Origin: Theristus sp. LFF4_11 | Lineage: Eukaryota; Nematoda; Chromadorea; Monhysterida; Xyalidae | NCBI GenBank assembly: GCA_030248135.1 | Contig: JASANC010002761.1 | Location: 1 to 16,557, forward strand | Length of the DNA: 16,557 nucleotides | Direction: 5' to 3' | Part shown: positions 1 through 8,619 of the stretch, one piece after another | Layout: every line of letters starts with the position of its first letter | Numbering within the stretch: position 1 is the stretch's first letter | Made by a program: the position numbers and the translations under genes | Notes under the pieces: model-generated | Databases searched by the model: none | The model's input: the letters and a program-made list of their open reading frames with translations, nothing else | Told to the model about the DNA's origin: nothing

Positions 1-26
1 GCATTTTTAGATAATTTTCAATTCAG

Positions 27-470
27 ACTGTCTCATAAGCCGCCATCTGTGGCCAAACCGGCTAAAGTGAACAAATTCAACGATTTCTGCACACACACGG
101 GGCTGCATGGATTCCAGTATTTGGTGGGCAATGGAAACTGGGCCAGAAAGTTAGTTTTGTTATCCGAGTTTTTTAAACTCAATTCTTCAGGTATTGTTGC
201 CAATTTATCAATTGATGGGATACATAGCGCGTTGCATGTTGCAAGAAACTGAAGTATCAAATTTGAACAGTTGAATGAAATGCATACTGTATCCATGTGC
301 AGGCTTGTTTGGCTTGCACTGCTGATCGCAGCAACAGTGGTGATGGTGATTCAAAGTAAACAGAAATATGAGACTTTTCGTATTAACCCGATCACCACCA
401 ACATCGACGTTTTATACCCGCCTAATCTCACGTTTCCGGCTGTGGCAATATGCAACAACAATCAGTTCCG
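27..470 (+). other. DEG/ENaC exons 1-2: HG gating motif and TM1
   Basis: Exon 1 (27-149) encodes the cytosolic N-terminus, with FCTHTGLHG carrying the His-Gly pair that controls gating throughout the DEG/ENaC family. A gttagt donor follows at 150. Exon 2 (303-470) completes the split Lys codon and runs into TM1 (LVWLALLIAATVVMVIQ), then the post-TM1 stretch YPPNLTFPAVAICNNNQFR. The exon 2 donor chosen (gttcga at 471) keeps phase with ISKAREHQAFDL in exon 3. A better-looking gtatct at 505 would need a weaker acceptor at 586. Confidence 0.9.
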
Positions 471-3400
471 GTTCGATCAACTTTTTTCTTCTTTGAGAAA
501 TATAGTATCTGCGAAATGCTTTTCGCATCCAATGATTCTCAAGTGAAGCAACACTAAATGTTTCCAGAATATCCAAAGCTCGCGAGCATCAAGCGTTTGA
601 TTTGATCACGGCAGTTTACTCCAGCCGAACACCAAACACAACTGTAAAAGTGTCAGACTACAATGTCACTGGCATCCTGAACTCCAGAGATCTTCACCAG
701 CAACTCATGTCACAACTCGACGATATTCTTATCGAGTGCGTTTCACCACGTTTTTATCATTATTTCAACCACTGCTACAAAATCTCTGTTGGAGTTTCAG
801 GTGTACCACACCGAACCAAACTGTTTGCACAAGAGACGACTTCATACTGATCTTCACTGATTTTGGCATCTGCTTTGGCATCAACACCGATGTGCACACG
901 CCAATTGTGGCCACCACTGCCGGTTCGAACTCTGTTTACTTTTTTCAACTTTCAAAGTCAGTTTAGTCAGTATAAAGTCTGACATCCGACACATCCTACC
1001 AAAAATAACAACGACATGACACAACCGACAAGCTCTGCATTGTTTTTATGTTCGTGCAGGAGTCAACAACGGATTGTACATGTTGCTGAATGTGGAGGCG
1101 TACGAAATCATGGCTGGCCCATCGGAAACACTCGGGTTGAAAGTAAATTTGCTGCTCAGAAAACTCACTATATCCAATTTTTTCACAACTTTATTTTCTG
1201 GTAAATTGGTACAGGTGATGATCTACAATCAAACGGACATCCCGCTGGTGGCGTCACGCTCCATTGAAATCCCGCCCGGTTTCGAGTCGCAGATTGGCGT
1301 CGGCTACATCGTCGTCAGTAGAATGCTGAGTGTTCTGCAGTAAATGATCACAGCACACAATCAGCCGTTTTTCCTTTTTAGCGAAAGCGCGTGAATGTGG
1401 CGTCCGGTGGCAGTTGTGTGGAACGGTTGGACACAATGGAGTATTATGATCCGAAAGGTAAGTGTTCTTCAAATTCCGAAACTGTGTGTGTGTAGATTGT
1501 TTGCATCAAACATTAAAATCCAGCACGACACTGTAATGCAGCACATCAGCAACTAAAATAGCACTCTATCAATTTGCGCCGTTCTGCAGCCGAGTACAGC
1601 GTCGACCGATGTGTTGGTGATCTGACGTTTCGCCAGGTGCGCCAGCAATGCGGCTGTGACGCGTACAACGCACCGAGCACCTGCAGACGGCATGCCGGCG
1701 CCGACCTGTGCACATGTACGTGGGCTGCCCGGCACTGTTTGTGTTCGTGCTTTCTGCATGGTGCCACTCCACGGAACACTGCACGCGAACATAGTCGTAA
1801 ATCGCTGCGTGCTGTTTTGGACGATCACAATGCTATGTATTGTAGATTTATTCTAACGTGTCCGGACTAAAATGACGTTATTTGCTTTAAAAACGCATGT
1901 TTGTCAAAGTACAGGCACTAAAATGTCAGTCTAGTGTGACTGATTCGACATTCACCATTTGTTTACGGGAAGAAATCGGTTAAACGGAAAGCCTGGTTTG
2001 CTATGACGTCATTCCAGTGGGACACGTTTAAAAAAATAGGTCATATATCAATTTCGTTTCGCTTTCCATGCAGACCTGCAACTCAGGTTGCTCTTCTCGT
2101 TGCAGCGTTCAAAAACCTGAGCATCTGCGATCTCGGCCAGCACTTTGGCTGCGTGCTCGCTCACTCCGAGATGCACGGCGCCAAGTGCTACAGCAACTGC
2201 ACCACCATCGAGACGCCACCGTCGCTCTCCATGTCGAAGTTGCCCATCGCGAAACTCGAGTCAAAACTGAGTCCAATCGCCGATCGGGTGCGAGGCAGAT
2301 TCCACGATGCACTTGAGGTGGGAAATATTGAAACAATCAGTGAAAGTTGAAAGAGTCACATTTGTGGCAAACTTTTTATACCCCGTTTCTTGGCTAATAA
2401 GGCCGTGAGAAACATATAACATAAAAATCAGCAGTTGTCACGCTCTCTTTCGAGATGTCGAACATTTCAAACTTGTTTCACAGGCCCGCTTTCGCGTGCA
2501 ACAGGACAAGTTTGGAATTCTGGAGAGATTGCTGTCGAACGTTCTGGTAGTGCATGGCAATATCAGCGACTGGAACATGGCACCCACAGGAGACAACTGG
2601 ATGGACAGTTGGACTCGATTGATGAGGGTGATGAGTTGTCTTTTGAAAAACTCATTGAGATCAGTGATTTTGAAATAAGCTTTTCAAAATAACTTCTTGC
2701 TAAACATCTTTGTCAAGATTTGCTTATTTTCGTTTTAAATTGCAGCAAAACTGCTACAGCAATATGTCAACCAACAGCGCGTTCGTCGCGTTGTCGAGCA
2801 AGTTCTGGCAAAAGGAAGAGCAACTGAATGAGAAGATCTACATTCGTGCGGCGTTCATGGACAACAGCAGTGTCAGGTGGCGACATGCACGAAATGCCCT
2901 GTCGCCACAAAATGTTGCTGCATTTCTTCAGCAACACCAAATCAATAGCGGCCTGTTTTCAGCTCCGACTACAACCTGCTCTACAACTACAGCCTCTATG
3001 AGAGTGACGCCGCCGACCGGAGACGTGAAATCGAGATAAACTTTCAGACACAAACTGAGATTATCAAGAAGGCTATGTCGCTGTTTTGGGCGTCCAGTTT
3101 TGATGAACCAACACAAATGCACTACGCGCTGTACAAGTATGCGAGCCGACGATTTGGCGCTGCATGTAGCTTATTTGACAACAAAATCTTTCTGAATTTT
3201 ACGTTCATCACAGGAAATTGTTTGAGAAAATTGGCCAATACCAAAACGGCACCATCAAAGTGGTCGACCTGGTGTCCGAGGTCAACCAGATGGATTCGAT
3301 GTTCCTCCTCGGATACACCACGGTTTAGCGGTCTTTTTGTGACTGTTTATTTCTGATTTTTGTGATTCTGATTCTTTTTGTGACTGACTAACCCTTTTAT

Positions 3401-5490
3401 TTTTCGCAGGCCTTAGACAAATACGGCGATGTGAGTCTCAGTGGCTATGGTGACGCAGTGAGTAAAACGAAATGGCACACTTGGTTGATGCGTTATAATA
3501 CGACCAGCTTGAAAAACGTCATGGCTGACGCAACGATACAGTTTTTGATGAATGTGACACTCGCCGGTGCTGACACGTACGACTTGGTGGACAATGTTTG
3601 TGCCGAACAAGTGAAGGCTGTCTGCGAGAACTGTTAGTGGCGCGGGGATGGCACAAAACTGCCGTCAGACACGTTCAGCTTTGTTGGGCGCGCAGCCGTG
3701 AAACATTTACCCTATCAGTTTTGTGCAAATGCTGGGACATGTTTAATGAGAAAATTGAAATTTACGGGCGCCAAAAATGACAGGTTTAAACGAACATAAT
3801 TTAGCAATTTTCACATCTTCACCAGGACGGCATGTCAAATTCTGTTTCTTTAACAGACACTTCGTTGTTTGAGCAACCCAAAGAAGCAGGCGGTGGCACT
3901 GGTGGTGGTGGTGGAGGTGCAGATGGACCTGGTGCACGACGACGTAAACGACAAGCTCCTCCTCCTCCTCCACCTGACGGTCAAAATGGGGGCACTGGGG
4001 GTGGCCCCGCACCGCCACCAACACCGGGTAAGATATCGTTTCCTAAAGTTTGTGTAACTGTAAACGAGCAGATGGAAAATAGGCTTGACACACAGGGAAC
4101 TCATGATATATGATGACATTGATGCATGGAAGATGTGGTTAATGTGGAACTCATCGGGGCGTTCATTAGCATTTTTCAACAACGAATTTGTGGAAGATGC
4201 TCATAGGGGCGTCAAATCATACCATATCATACATTTATTAACAATCAACGAGAATCTTTATCTGTCGTCTCATTAACGGGGTGAAAATTCAGTGGTTTGT
4301 GTGCGTCACACATTAACTGTACATTAGTGACATCAACATTGCCATAAACATCATCTGTCACATTTGTATGTAGTTAATGAAATGTTAATGCAGTGGCTTG
4401 CTTGCGTCACACATTATCTACACATTAACAGTTAGGATGATTACAGATGAGCATTTGCGCACATTAGAGTCATCATTAGCCACATCAATGCATTTGAAAT
4501 CAACAGCGTTGATTACTGTTAATGAGCTGAGATCGGTAAAATGTTAATAAGACAGATTAACATTAACAGTTCATCTTCAATGCATCTATGTCATCATATA
4601 TCATGAGTTCCCTGTGATTCAAGCATAAAACAAACAACAAAACTATCAACAAATCTGTTGAGTAACTGTTTTGGGCCAATCATATGTATGTAGGCTTTTG
4701 CAGCGTTTTCGAGCTACGATGCCGCCGTTTCAACACTTGGTCTGAAAGAAGTGATCAAGCAGTGCGTGAAGCACATCAATGACGAGAACGTCAACAGCGA
4801 CCGTGACTTCATCTCGATTGTCTGTCCGTTCACGTCAACCATCGATGTCGCGACGCTTGCAAATGAAGTAAGTTTGATTTTTTGGTTTCCCTTCCCGTAA
4901 CAGCTTGAACTGCATAGCTCAATGTTGCAGCTCGCCACTTGCATTTGGGAGCTGCGACACGAGGCCGAGCTGTTTACGACGCGTCTTGAGCACATGGAAA
5001 AGGAATTCTCTTCGAAATATGCCTCGCTATCGGCGTTTGCGACGGTGCTGGAAAACGAGGCACAGTTGGACGAAGCCTTCTACGAGTGTGTCATGGAGTT
5101 TTTCGTAAGAAACACGCAATAAAACGCTCATTATCTGGTGGTGTGCCGTTGGAATCATTGAATCGTTGGCTGCGGTTTCTTCACCAACTACAAGCAACTT
5201 TGTACCAGGCGCAACATCGTTGCTTTGAACGTCTACTACCAAGGCATGGCAGAGGAGTTGTACACCCAAGAACAGCCGTATGACATTTGGAGCTTTGCAT
5301 GTGAGTTGCCAAAACATTCTTTCAAAGCCACAACAAAAAAATGCTTGCCATATACTTTTGAAAGTTTTTAGCTGATATTGGAGGCACTGTCGGGTTGTTC
5401 CTTGGTGCGAGTATTATGTGTGTTGCTGAAATCATTGATTTCTTCATTCTGCGCCCACTCTGCGGTGGCGATCGCGCGAAAGTGGGCTGA
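27..5490 (+). CDS. DEG/ENaC (degenerin/amiloride-sensitive) sodium channel subunit, 19 visible exons, 5' partial
   Basis: Encodes a trimeric, non-voltage-gated cation channel subunit of the plasma membrane. Exons in phase: 27-149, 303-470, 568-735, 801-922, 1060-1142, 1215-1313, 1382-1457, 1590-1715, 2106-2317, 2484-2627, 2746-2876, 2963-3136, 3214-3322, 3410-3632, 3857-4027, 4704-4867, 4931-5104, 5195-5300, 5372-5490 (TGA). This gives about 896 residues, against 500-700 usual for the family. Seen: the N-terminal gating motif THTGLHG, TM1, FPAVAICNNN, FTDFGICFGIN, AGVNNGLYMLLNVEAYE, a Cys-rich region (CGCDAYNAP), NVYYQGMAEELY, and the TM2 block SDIGGTVGLFLGAS with the G-x-S selectivity filter. 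The frame is open to base 1, but an acceptor-like ttcag ends at 26. The start codon lies outside the window. The family call is very secure; individual borders, especially 3410-3857, are less so. Confidence 0.93.
568..1715 (+). other. DEG/ENaC exons 3-8: conserved half of the ectodomain
   Basis: Six exons joined in phase. Exon 3 ends in DDILIE and is completed by C-TTPNQTVC in exon 4, matching the family pattern of a Cys followed by the FTDFG-x-CF segment. Exons 4-5 join as ATTAG/VNNGLYMLLNVEAYE and exons 5-6 as GLK/VMIYNQTDIPLVAS, the conserved beta-strand before the palm. PPGFESQIGVGY follows. Exons 7-8 give YYDP/AEYSVDRC and QQCGCDAYNAPSTC, the start of the Cys-rich domain. Donors are gtgcgt, gttcga, gtaaat, gtcagt, gtaagt and gtacgt. 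Confidence 0.88.
3857..4027 (+). other. Gly/Pro-rich linker exon with a furin-type RRRKR site
   Basis: A strong acceptor (tttctttaacag, ending 3856) opens this exon in phase with the donor gttagt at 3633. It encodes TSLFEQPKEAGGGT, then a Gly run, then GARRRKRQA (basic residues at 3937-3951), then six Pro, a second Gly run and PPPTP. It ends at 4027, a single base into a codon that is completed by CG of the next exon. R-x-K-R is the consensus for furin-class convertases in the secretory pathway. The flanking Gly/Pro runs would keep the site exposed. An alternative acceptor at 3825 also opens this frame. Confidence 0.7.
4083..4624. mobile_element. Inverted-repeat element (MITE-like) in a DEG/ENaC intron
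   Basis: The left end (gcttga at 4083, then cacagggaactcatgatata from 4091) is mirrored at the right end (…tatatcatgagttccctgtg to 4616, then tcaagc at 4619-4624). The inverted match covers about 45-50 bases with few mismatches. The element is about 540 bp, has no coding frame of note, and fills most of the 676-nt intron 4028-4703, by far the longest intron in the gene. I could not identify a convincing target-site duplication, so the superfamily is open. Confidence 0.85.
4290..4427 (+). repeat. Two 37-bp direct repeats inside the intronic element
   Basis: A 37-bp unit beginning cagtggtttgtgtgcgtcac (4290-4326) recurs, diverged at several positions, at 4391-4427 (cagtggcttgcttgcgtcac). The two copies start 101 bp apart. 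They lie internal to the inverted-repeat element and probably belong to its subterminal structure. Confidence 0.7.
5195..5490 (+). other. DEG/ENaC exons 18-19: pre-TM2 strand, TM2 and short tail
   Basis: Exon 18 (5195-5300) encodes QLCTRRNIVALNVYYQGMAE and QPYDIWSFA, matching the conserved strand entering TM2. Exon 19 (5372-5490), opened by gtttttag, encodes SDIGGTVGLFLGASIMCVAE and a cytosolic tail of about 14 residues ending DRAKVG, stop TGA 5488-5490. The tail is short for the family. The intron before exon 18 (5105-5194) uses gtaaga and a weak acceptor ctacaag. A donor at 5086 with the acceptor ending at 5208 also keeps phase. No perfect AATAAA follows. Confidence 0.93.
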
Positions 5491-5660
5491 CAAAAAATAT
5501 TTGTTGAAAACATATTGCTAGTGCATGTCTATATAAATATTTACGTAGCATCAATCAAAATCAGTCATTTGGATAAAGCTTTTTGATGTTCTGTGTCAAA
5601 AGGTAGAATACTGGTACCGTTTTGAACTTTCAACTGAATATAAAAAAGAATTCAAAAATA

Positions 5661-5918
5661 CCGTAAAGTCTTGCATATAAGGTTCCTCCCACTTATAAGA
5701 CCCCCACCCAAAAGTGGGCAGCGGCGGGAAACCAAAAAATTCAAAATTTTGACTTGGTCGAAACGCAACCCCGTTTATAAGACCCGGATTTCCTAATCTT
5801 TGCTTTATAAGACCTCCTCCCACTTACAAAATAAGGTTGTCACACAATTTTCCACTTTTTTCAGAAATTTTTGATTTTCAAATTTATGTAAGGAGACCTT
5901 ATATGCAAGACTTTACGG
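5661..5918. mobile_element. 258-bp MITE with TA flanks
   Basis: Inverted terminal repeats begin ccgtaaagtcttgcatataa (from 5661) and are mirrored at 5892-5918 (…atatgcaagactttacgg). Both ends are flanked by TA, as expected for a TA target-site duplication of Tc1/mariner-like non-autonomous elements. Inside are several copies of a tataagacc motif (near 5694, 5776 and 5806). No transposase frame is present. The element sits between the 3' ends of two convergent genes. Confidence 0.85.
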
Positions 5919-5959
5919 TAATGGTCAAGGTGTACAGAGATAATTCACATCTTCAATCG

Positions 5960-6455
5960 TCAGAAGCCTGTCATATCCTCGCAGATGACGTTGGCACAGT
6001 TCGGCGGCTCAATTTGACAAATTCCCACGAACCAGCGACCGTTTTTGTACTGACCAAAGTTCATGCATTTGCCGCACGTCTTGCAGCGGCATTCGTGCAG
6101 GTACCTACAAATAATATTGTGCAAATAAAGCGGAGTCGGTCGACCGGCCAGACGATCGACTGACCAATGTGAACAACAACAACCGACTGACTAATGTTGT
6201 CGTCGACCAACAACTTGGTGACTAAACCGACCTTGCAACATTACTACAGCAGCTGAGTTGTTCGTGTGGGTACGCTGCCGCACAGTCCTCAAGCACCTCA
6301 CACGGAAACGCAGTGCCTAAAACATCAGGAACGACTTGATGTTCAATTCTAGTGCATTTTCAATATGAAAGCATCCTCAAAAAATCACCAGCACAAAGCT
6401 GAATAAAACACATCGTTATTATCGCAATACGAACGAATTGTATAACAGATGCCAT
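5960..6455 (-). CDS. Small secreted cysteine-rich protein, complete 3-exon gene (98 aa), family unknown
   Basis: Minus-strand exons: 6455-6389 (ATG at 6455-6453), 6316-6232 and 6104-5960 (TGA 5962-5960). Introns of 72 and 127 nt have GT...AG borders (gtgatt/ttttag; gtcggt/tttgtag), and the phases match at both joins. Residues 1-22 form a signal peptide (MASVIQFVRIAIITMCFIQ, then LCA). The mature part of about 75 residues has 11 Cys: C-x5-C-x10-CC, then CRCKTCGKC, then three spaced Cys after GQYKNGRWFVG. The G-x-Y-x-x-G-x-W stretch vaguely recalls von Willebrand C-type repeats, but spacing afterwards differs and I do not assign it. An AG (tttcatag) lies 9 nt upstream of the ATG and could be a trans- or cis-splice acceptor. 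The gene is convergent with the channel gene; its stop is 42 bp from the MITE. Confidence 0.8.
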
Positions 6456-7763
6456 CACGGAACCTATGAAAATGTCTAAAAATGGGTTATAGTGTGAAAG
6501 AGTCATTTTATAACATATTATATACTTCAGAATCCATACTACCACAGGAAACAAACTCGTCACCGACCAAACTTTGTTGCTCCTAAATTGCAATGAAATT
6601 TTTGGCAAAGAAGAAGATCACGTTAACTTTTATGAATGAGCCTGTCTGCTTCATTGGGAAACAACCTTGGAATGATTTATTACATTCTTAAAACAATTTT
6701 AAAGAATGGAACATCCATAATTACCGAATTTTTATGGAAATATAGATGCAAAACCACTACCACATCGGGTAGTTTTTCAATAGAATAAACTTTGTTGCAT
6801 TGCATGTTTTGCGCCACAGCGCAGATTGACTGATTTACCAAAACAACCAAAACTTTGTTTGTGCCGCACTCAAGCAGCTGAAATTTGTCCCAAAAAATAT
6901 TTGAAACATCAAACTACAATGAACATCAATTAAGAAGTAATAAATAATGAAAACTTTTGAAACTTTAAAAGCTTCACATCAATTTTCAATCAAGGAGACA
7001 ATTTTCCGGCACTGCACCTTTAAATTTTTTTATAAAATTCTGATTGTCTAATAAATTACAGTTTGAAATAAACAACTGTATACATTTTTTTCTCGTTTGT
7101 TCTTGTAAAATTTTAATGAAAAGGTGCGGCCACGTTCGCATAAGGTTTCGTCACGTCTGCCGAAAAATGTTCTGTTTCGACTATTGCAGTAATTTTGTGG
7201 TTTGGTCTCTTGTACCAAGCTCACGTTTGTTGCAATGTTATTGTTTTGTTAACTTTTTTTATCGAATCGAAGAGTTCACTTCCGTTATCCAAGTGCAGCA
7301 TTTGTCGCAACGGAGACATGCAAAAAACTGCAAAACACAACAGCACATTATTGTTTACAATCAAGTTTCAGGTCAAAAGTTTTCCGAACTAAAAATGTTG
7401 AAATATATGTGTTCCCGTGTTCCTGTGTTTGCTTCTCTGAGCAAAACGGACGGAAACGATGTTACGCTGAAGGTTTACAAGTGTTTTCTTTGACATGATG
7501 TGACAGATTTATCCGAAAAAAATCTTAAGGTAATGAAGAAAAATTGGCGCACAATTTATGGGATCTGCGCAATCGACGTTTTTAAACGTCTAAACATTTC
7601 TCAGACTTGGCGATTTGACTGCTTTTCAATTTAGCTCACTGATTGGTCAATGCGACAGCTTTCGAATAGCTGTCATCTGCAGCAACAGCTTTGCTACGGG
7701 TGTTTGTCGGTAAACATTTTTGTGGAGAGCAGTTAGAAAGCAAAGGTGACTAAAGGTCTGGCA
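6456..7763. other. AT-rich stretch without a supported gene
   Basis: Upstream regions of the minus-strand peptide gene and the plus-strand peptidase-like gene meet here. I see no exon with matched splice sites, no RNA gene and no clear repeat. A 149-codon open frame at 7044-7493 lacks an ATG start and protein-like composition. Confidence 0.5.
6506..6512 (-). promoter_or_regulatory. TATA-like box upstream of the cysteine-rich peptide gene
   Basis: On the minus strand TATAAAA lies about 51 bases upstream of the ATG, a spacing that would allow a TSS about 30 bases downstream and a 5' UTR of about 20 bases. AT-rich surroundings make chance occurrence likely. Confidence 0.3.
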
Positions 7764-7859
7764 ATGTCCACTCAAGATGATGCAAAACCAAACAATCCAG
7801 CCGGAGCGATGACCAGAAGTTGTTTTTCTTTTCGTTTCTTGACGGATCAACAGACATTG
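7764..7859 (+). CDS. Possible first coding exon (ATG to gtgagc donor), gene unassigned
   Basis: A 32-codon frame starts at ATG 7764 (MSTQDDAKPNNPAGAMTRSC) and ends at a good donor (ttg/gtgagc at 7860), phase 0. The polar, Pro/Asn-rich start looks like a cytosolic N-terminus. I found no in-phase continuation that reaches the M28-like exons with confidence, so it may be a first exon of that gene, of an alternative transcript, or chance. Confidence 0.3.
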
Positions 7860-7893
7860 GTGAGCAAAAATTTGTCGGCGATTTTTGAGAAAT

Positions 7894-7931
7894 TTTGTTT
7901 GTTTGTTTGTTCGTTTGTTTGTCAGTTTGTT
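7894..7931 (+). repeat. (TTTG)n-like simple repeat
   Basis: Eight or so imperfect tttg/ttcg units run in tandem, interrupted by gtcag near the end. An ordinary microsatellite. Confidence 0.8.
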
Positions 7932-8220
7932 CATAATGTTGTTGAATTGACTTGAATAAACACGTAAAATTATTTTCGGGTCAGCTTTCGGGATGACATA
8001 AAATACATCAGCAGGTCGTGGCGCTGGTCAGAAGTCAACTAGTTTTTTAACACGCGTATTTTTCCAATTACAAGGATGACTAGAGCTGGTCAACTGTGAT
8101 TTTTTTGAAATAACGACGCTTATATGTTGTGTTTTTTAAAGTTGCCGACGGAAGCTTGAACAGGCCGACGCATGTGGCAGTTTTATATCACGGTAGATAG
8201 TCCTAGAAGTTGTCCAAATA

Positions 8221-8261
8221 ATGAGCACGACCGATGGTCATTTGGATGAACCTTCTCTTTG
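8221..8261 (+). CDS. Possible first coding exon MSTTDGHLDEPSL of the M28-like gene
   Basis: ATG at 8221 opens 13 codons plus two bases, then a strong donor gtaagt at 8262. This fits the cytosolic start of a type II membrane protein whose membrane segment would follow. The nearest acceptor (ending 8343) leads to an in-frame TAA at 8360, so the link to the downstream exons is unproven. Confidence 0.35.
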
Positions 8262-8362
8262 GTAAGTGCTTGCTTTCTTTCGTTTTTGCGCTTCGATATT
8301 TAAAATTTTCATTGAATTTCAATTTTTTTACTTTATTCGGGAGCTGTAATCTGTGCGTATAA

Positions 8363-8479
8363 CATACCGTGCTACGGGGCGGTAAACCACCGCACGGCGG
8401 AAATGTGCACCGCTTGGTTTCATGTGCACGGACCACCATCACCACCACATCATTGCTGTTTGTGGTTTATACCGTGCTG
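8363..8479 (+). CDS. Possible membrane-anchor exon of the M28-like gene
   Basis: An open frame from 8363 (after TAA at 8360) contains TTTSLLFVVYTVL and ends at gtaaca (8480) in phase 0, which matches the acceptor ending 8619. The next exon continues with CLLYNFVVVSVSVLLAWLF, so together they would form an N-terminal hydrophobic anchor. The 5' border of this exon was not found and it has no in-frame ATG. Confidence 0.35.
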
Positions 8480-8619
8480 GTAACAGATCCGTGCATCCGA
8501 AGCTTATCGTGCGCCTTCCAGTGCCCGCGCAACTTCAAACATTTCTATTTTGAGAAAAAAATCTGCTTTCTGTAGGTAAAACAAGGCGTTTGACGCATGG
8601 AGTTGTTTGAATCCTTCAG

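Larger units (their letters stand above)
2106..5104 (+). other. Extra ectodomain segment of the DEG/ENaC protein (exons 9-17)
   Basis: Exon 9 still shows the family-like end of the Cys-rich domain (FGCVLAHSE, KCYSNC, SLSMSKLPI). From there to exon 18 about 490 residues lie where typical family members have well under 100. The added part is mostly polar and helix-like (e.g. KLFEKIGQYQNGTIK, LEHMEKEFSSKYASL), with several N-glycosylation sequons (NIS, NGT, NTT, NVT), scattered Cys, and one Gly/Pro-rich exon. No second transmembrane segment appears before exon 19, so the insert should be extracellular. I recognise no known domain in it. Confidence 0.75.

Noticed and set aside
1546..1828. Overlapping minus-strand frames opposite channel exon 8
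   Set aside because: Shadows of the GC-rich plus-strand exon 1590-1715; no splice or family support.
4290..4427. CRISPR-like spaced repeats
   Set aside because: Only two diverged copies, in an animal intron, inside an inverted-repeat element.
2106..5490. Splitting the channel into two genes
   Set aside because: No start, stop or promoter signal separates the parts. The exon phases run through, and the second membrane span needed by the first half occurs only at 5372-5490.
5837..6163. 108-codon plus-strand frame
   Set aside because: It begins inside the MITE and is the opposite strand of the cysteine-rich gene's last exon.
7044..7493. 149-codon plus-strand open frame
   Set aside because: It starts at TTG, has no ATG-led or spliced continuation, is Cys/Phe-rich in the way AT-rich noncoding DNA often is, and resembles no family I know.
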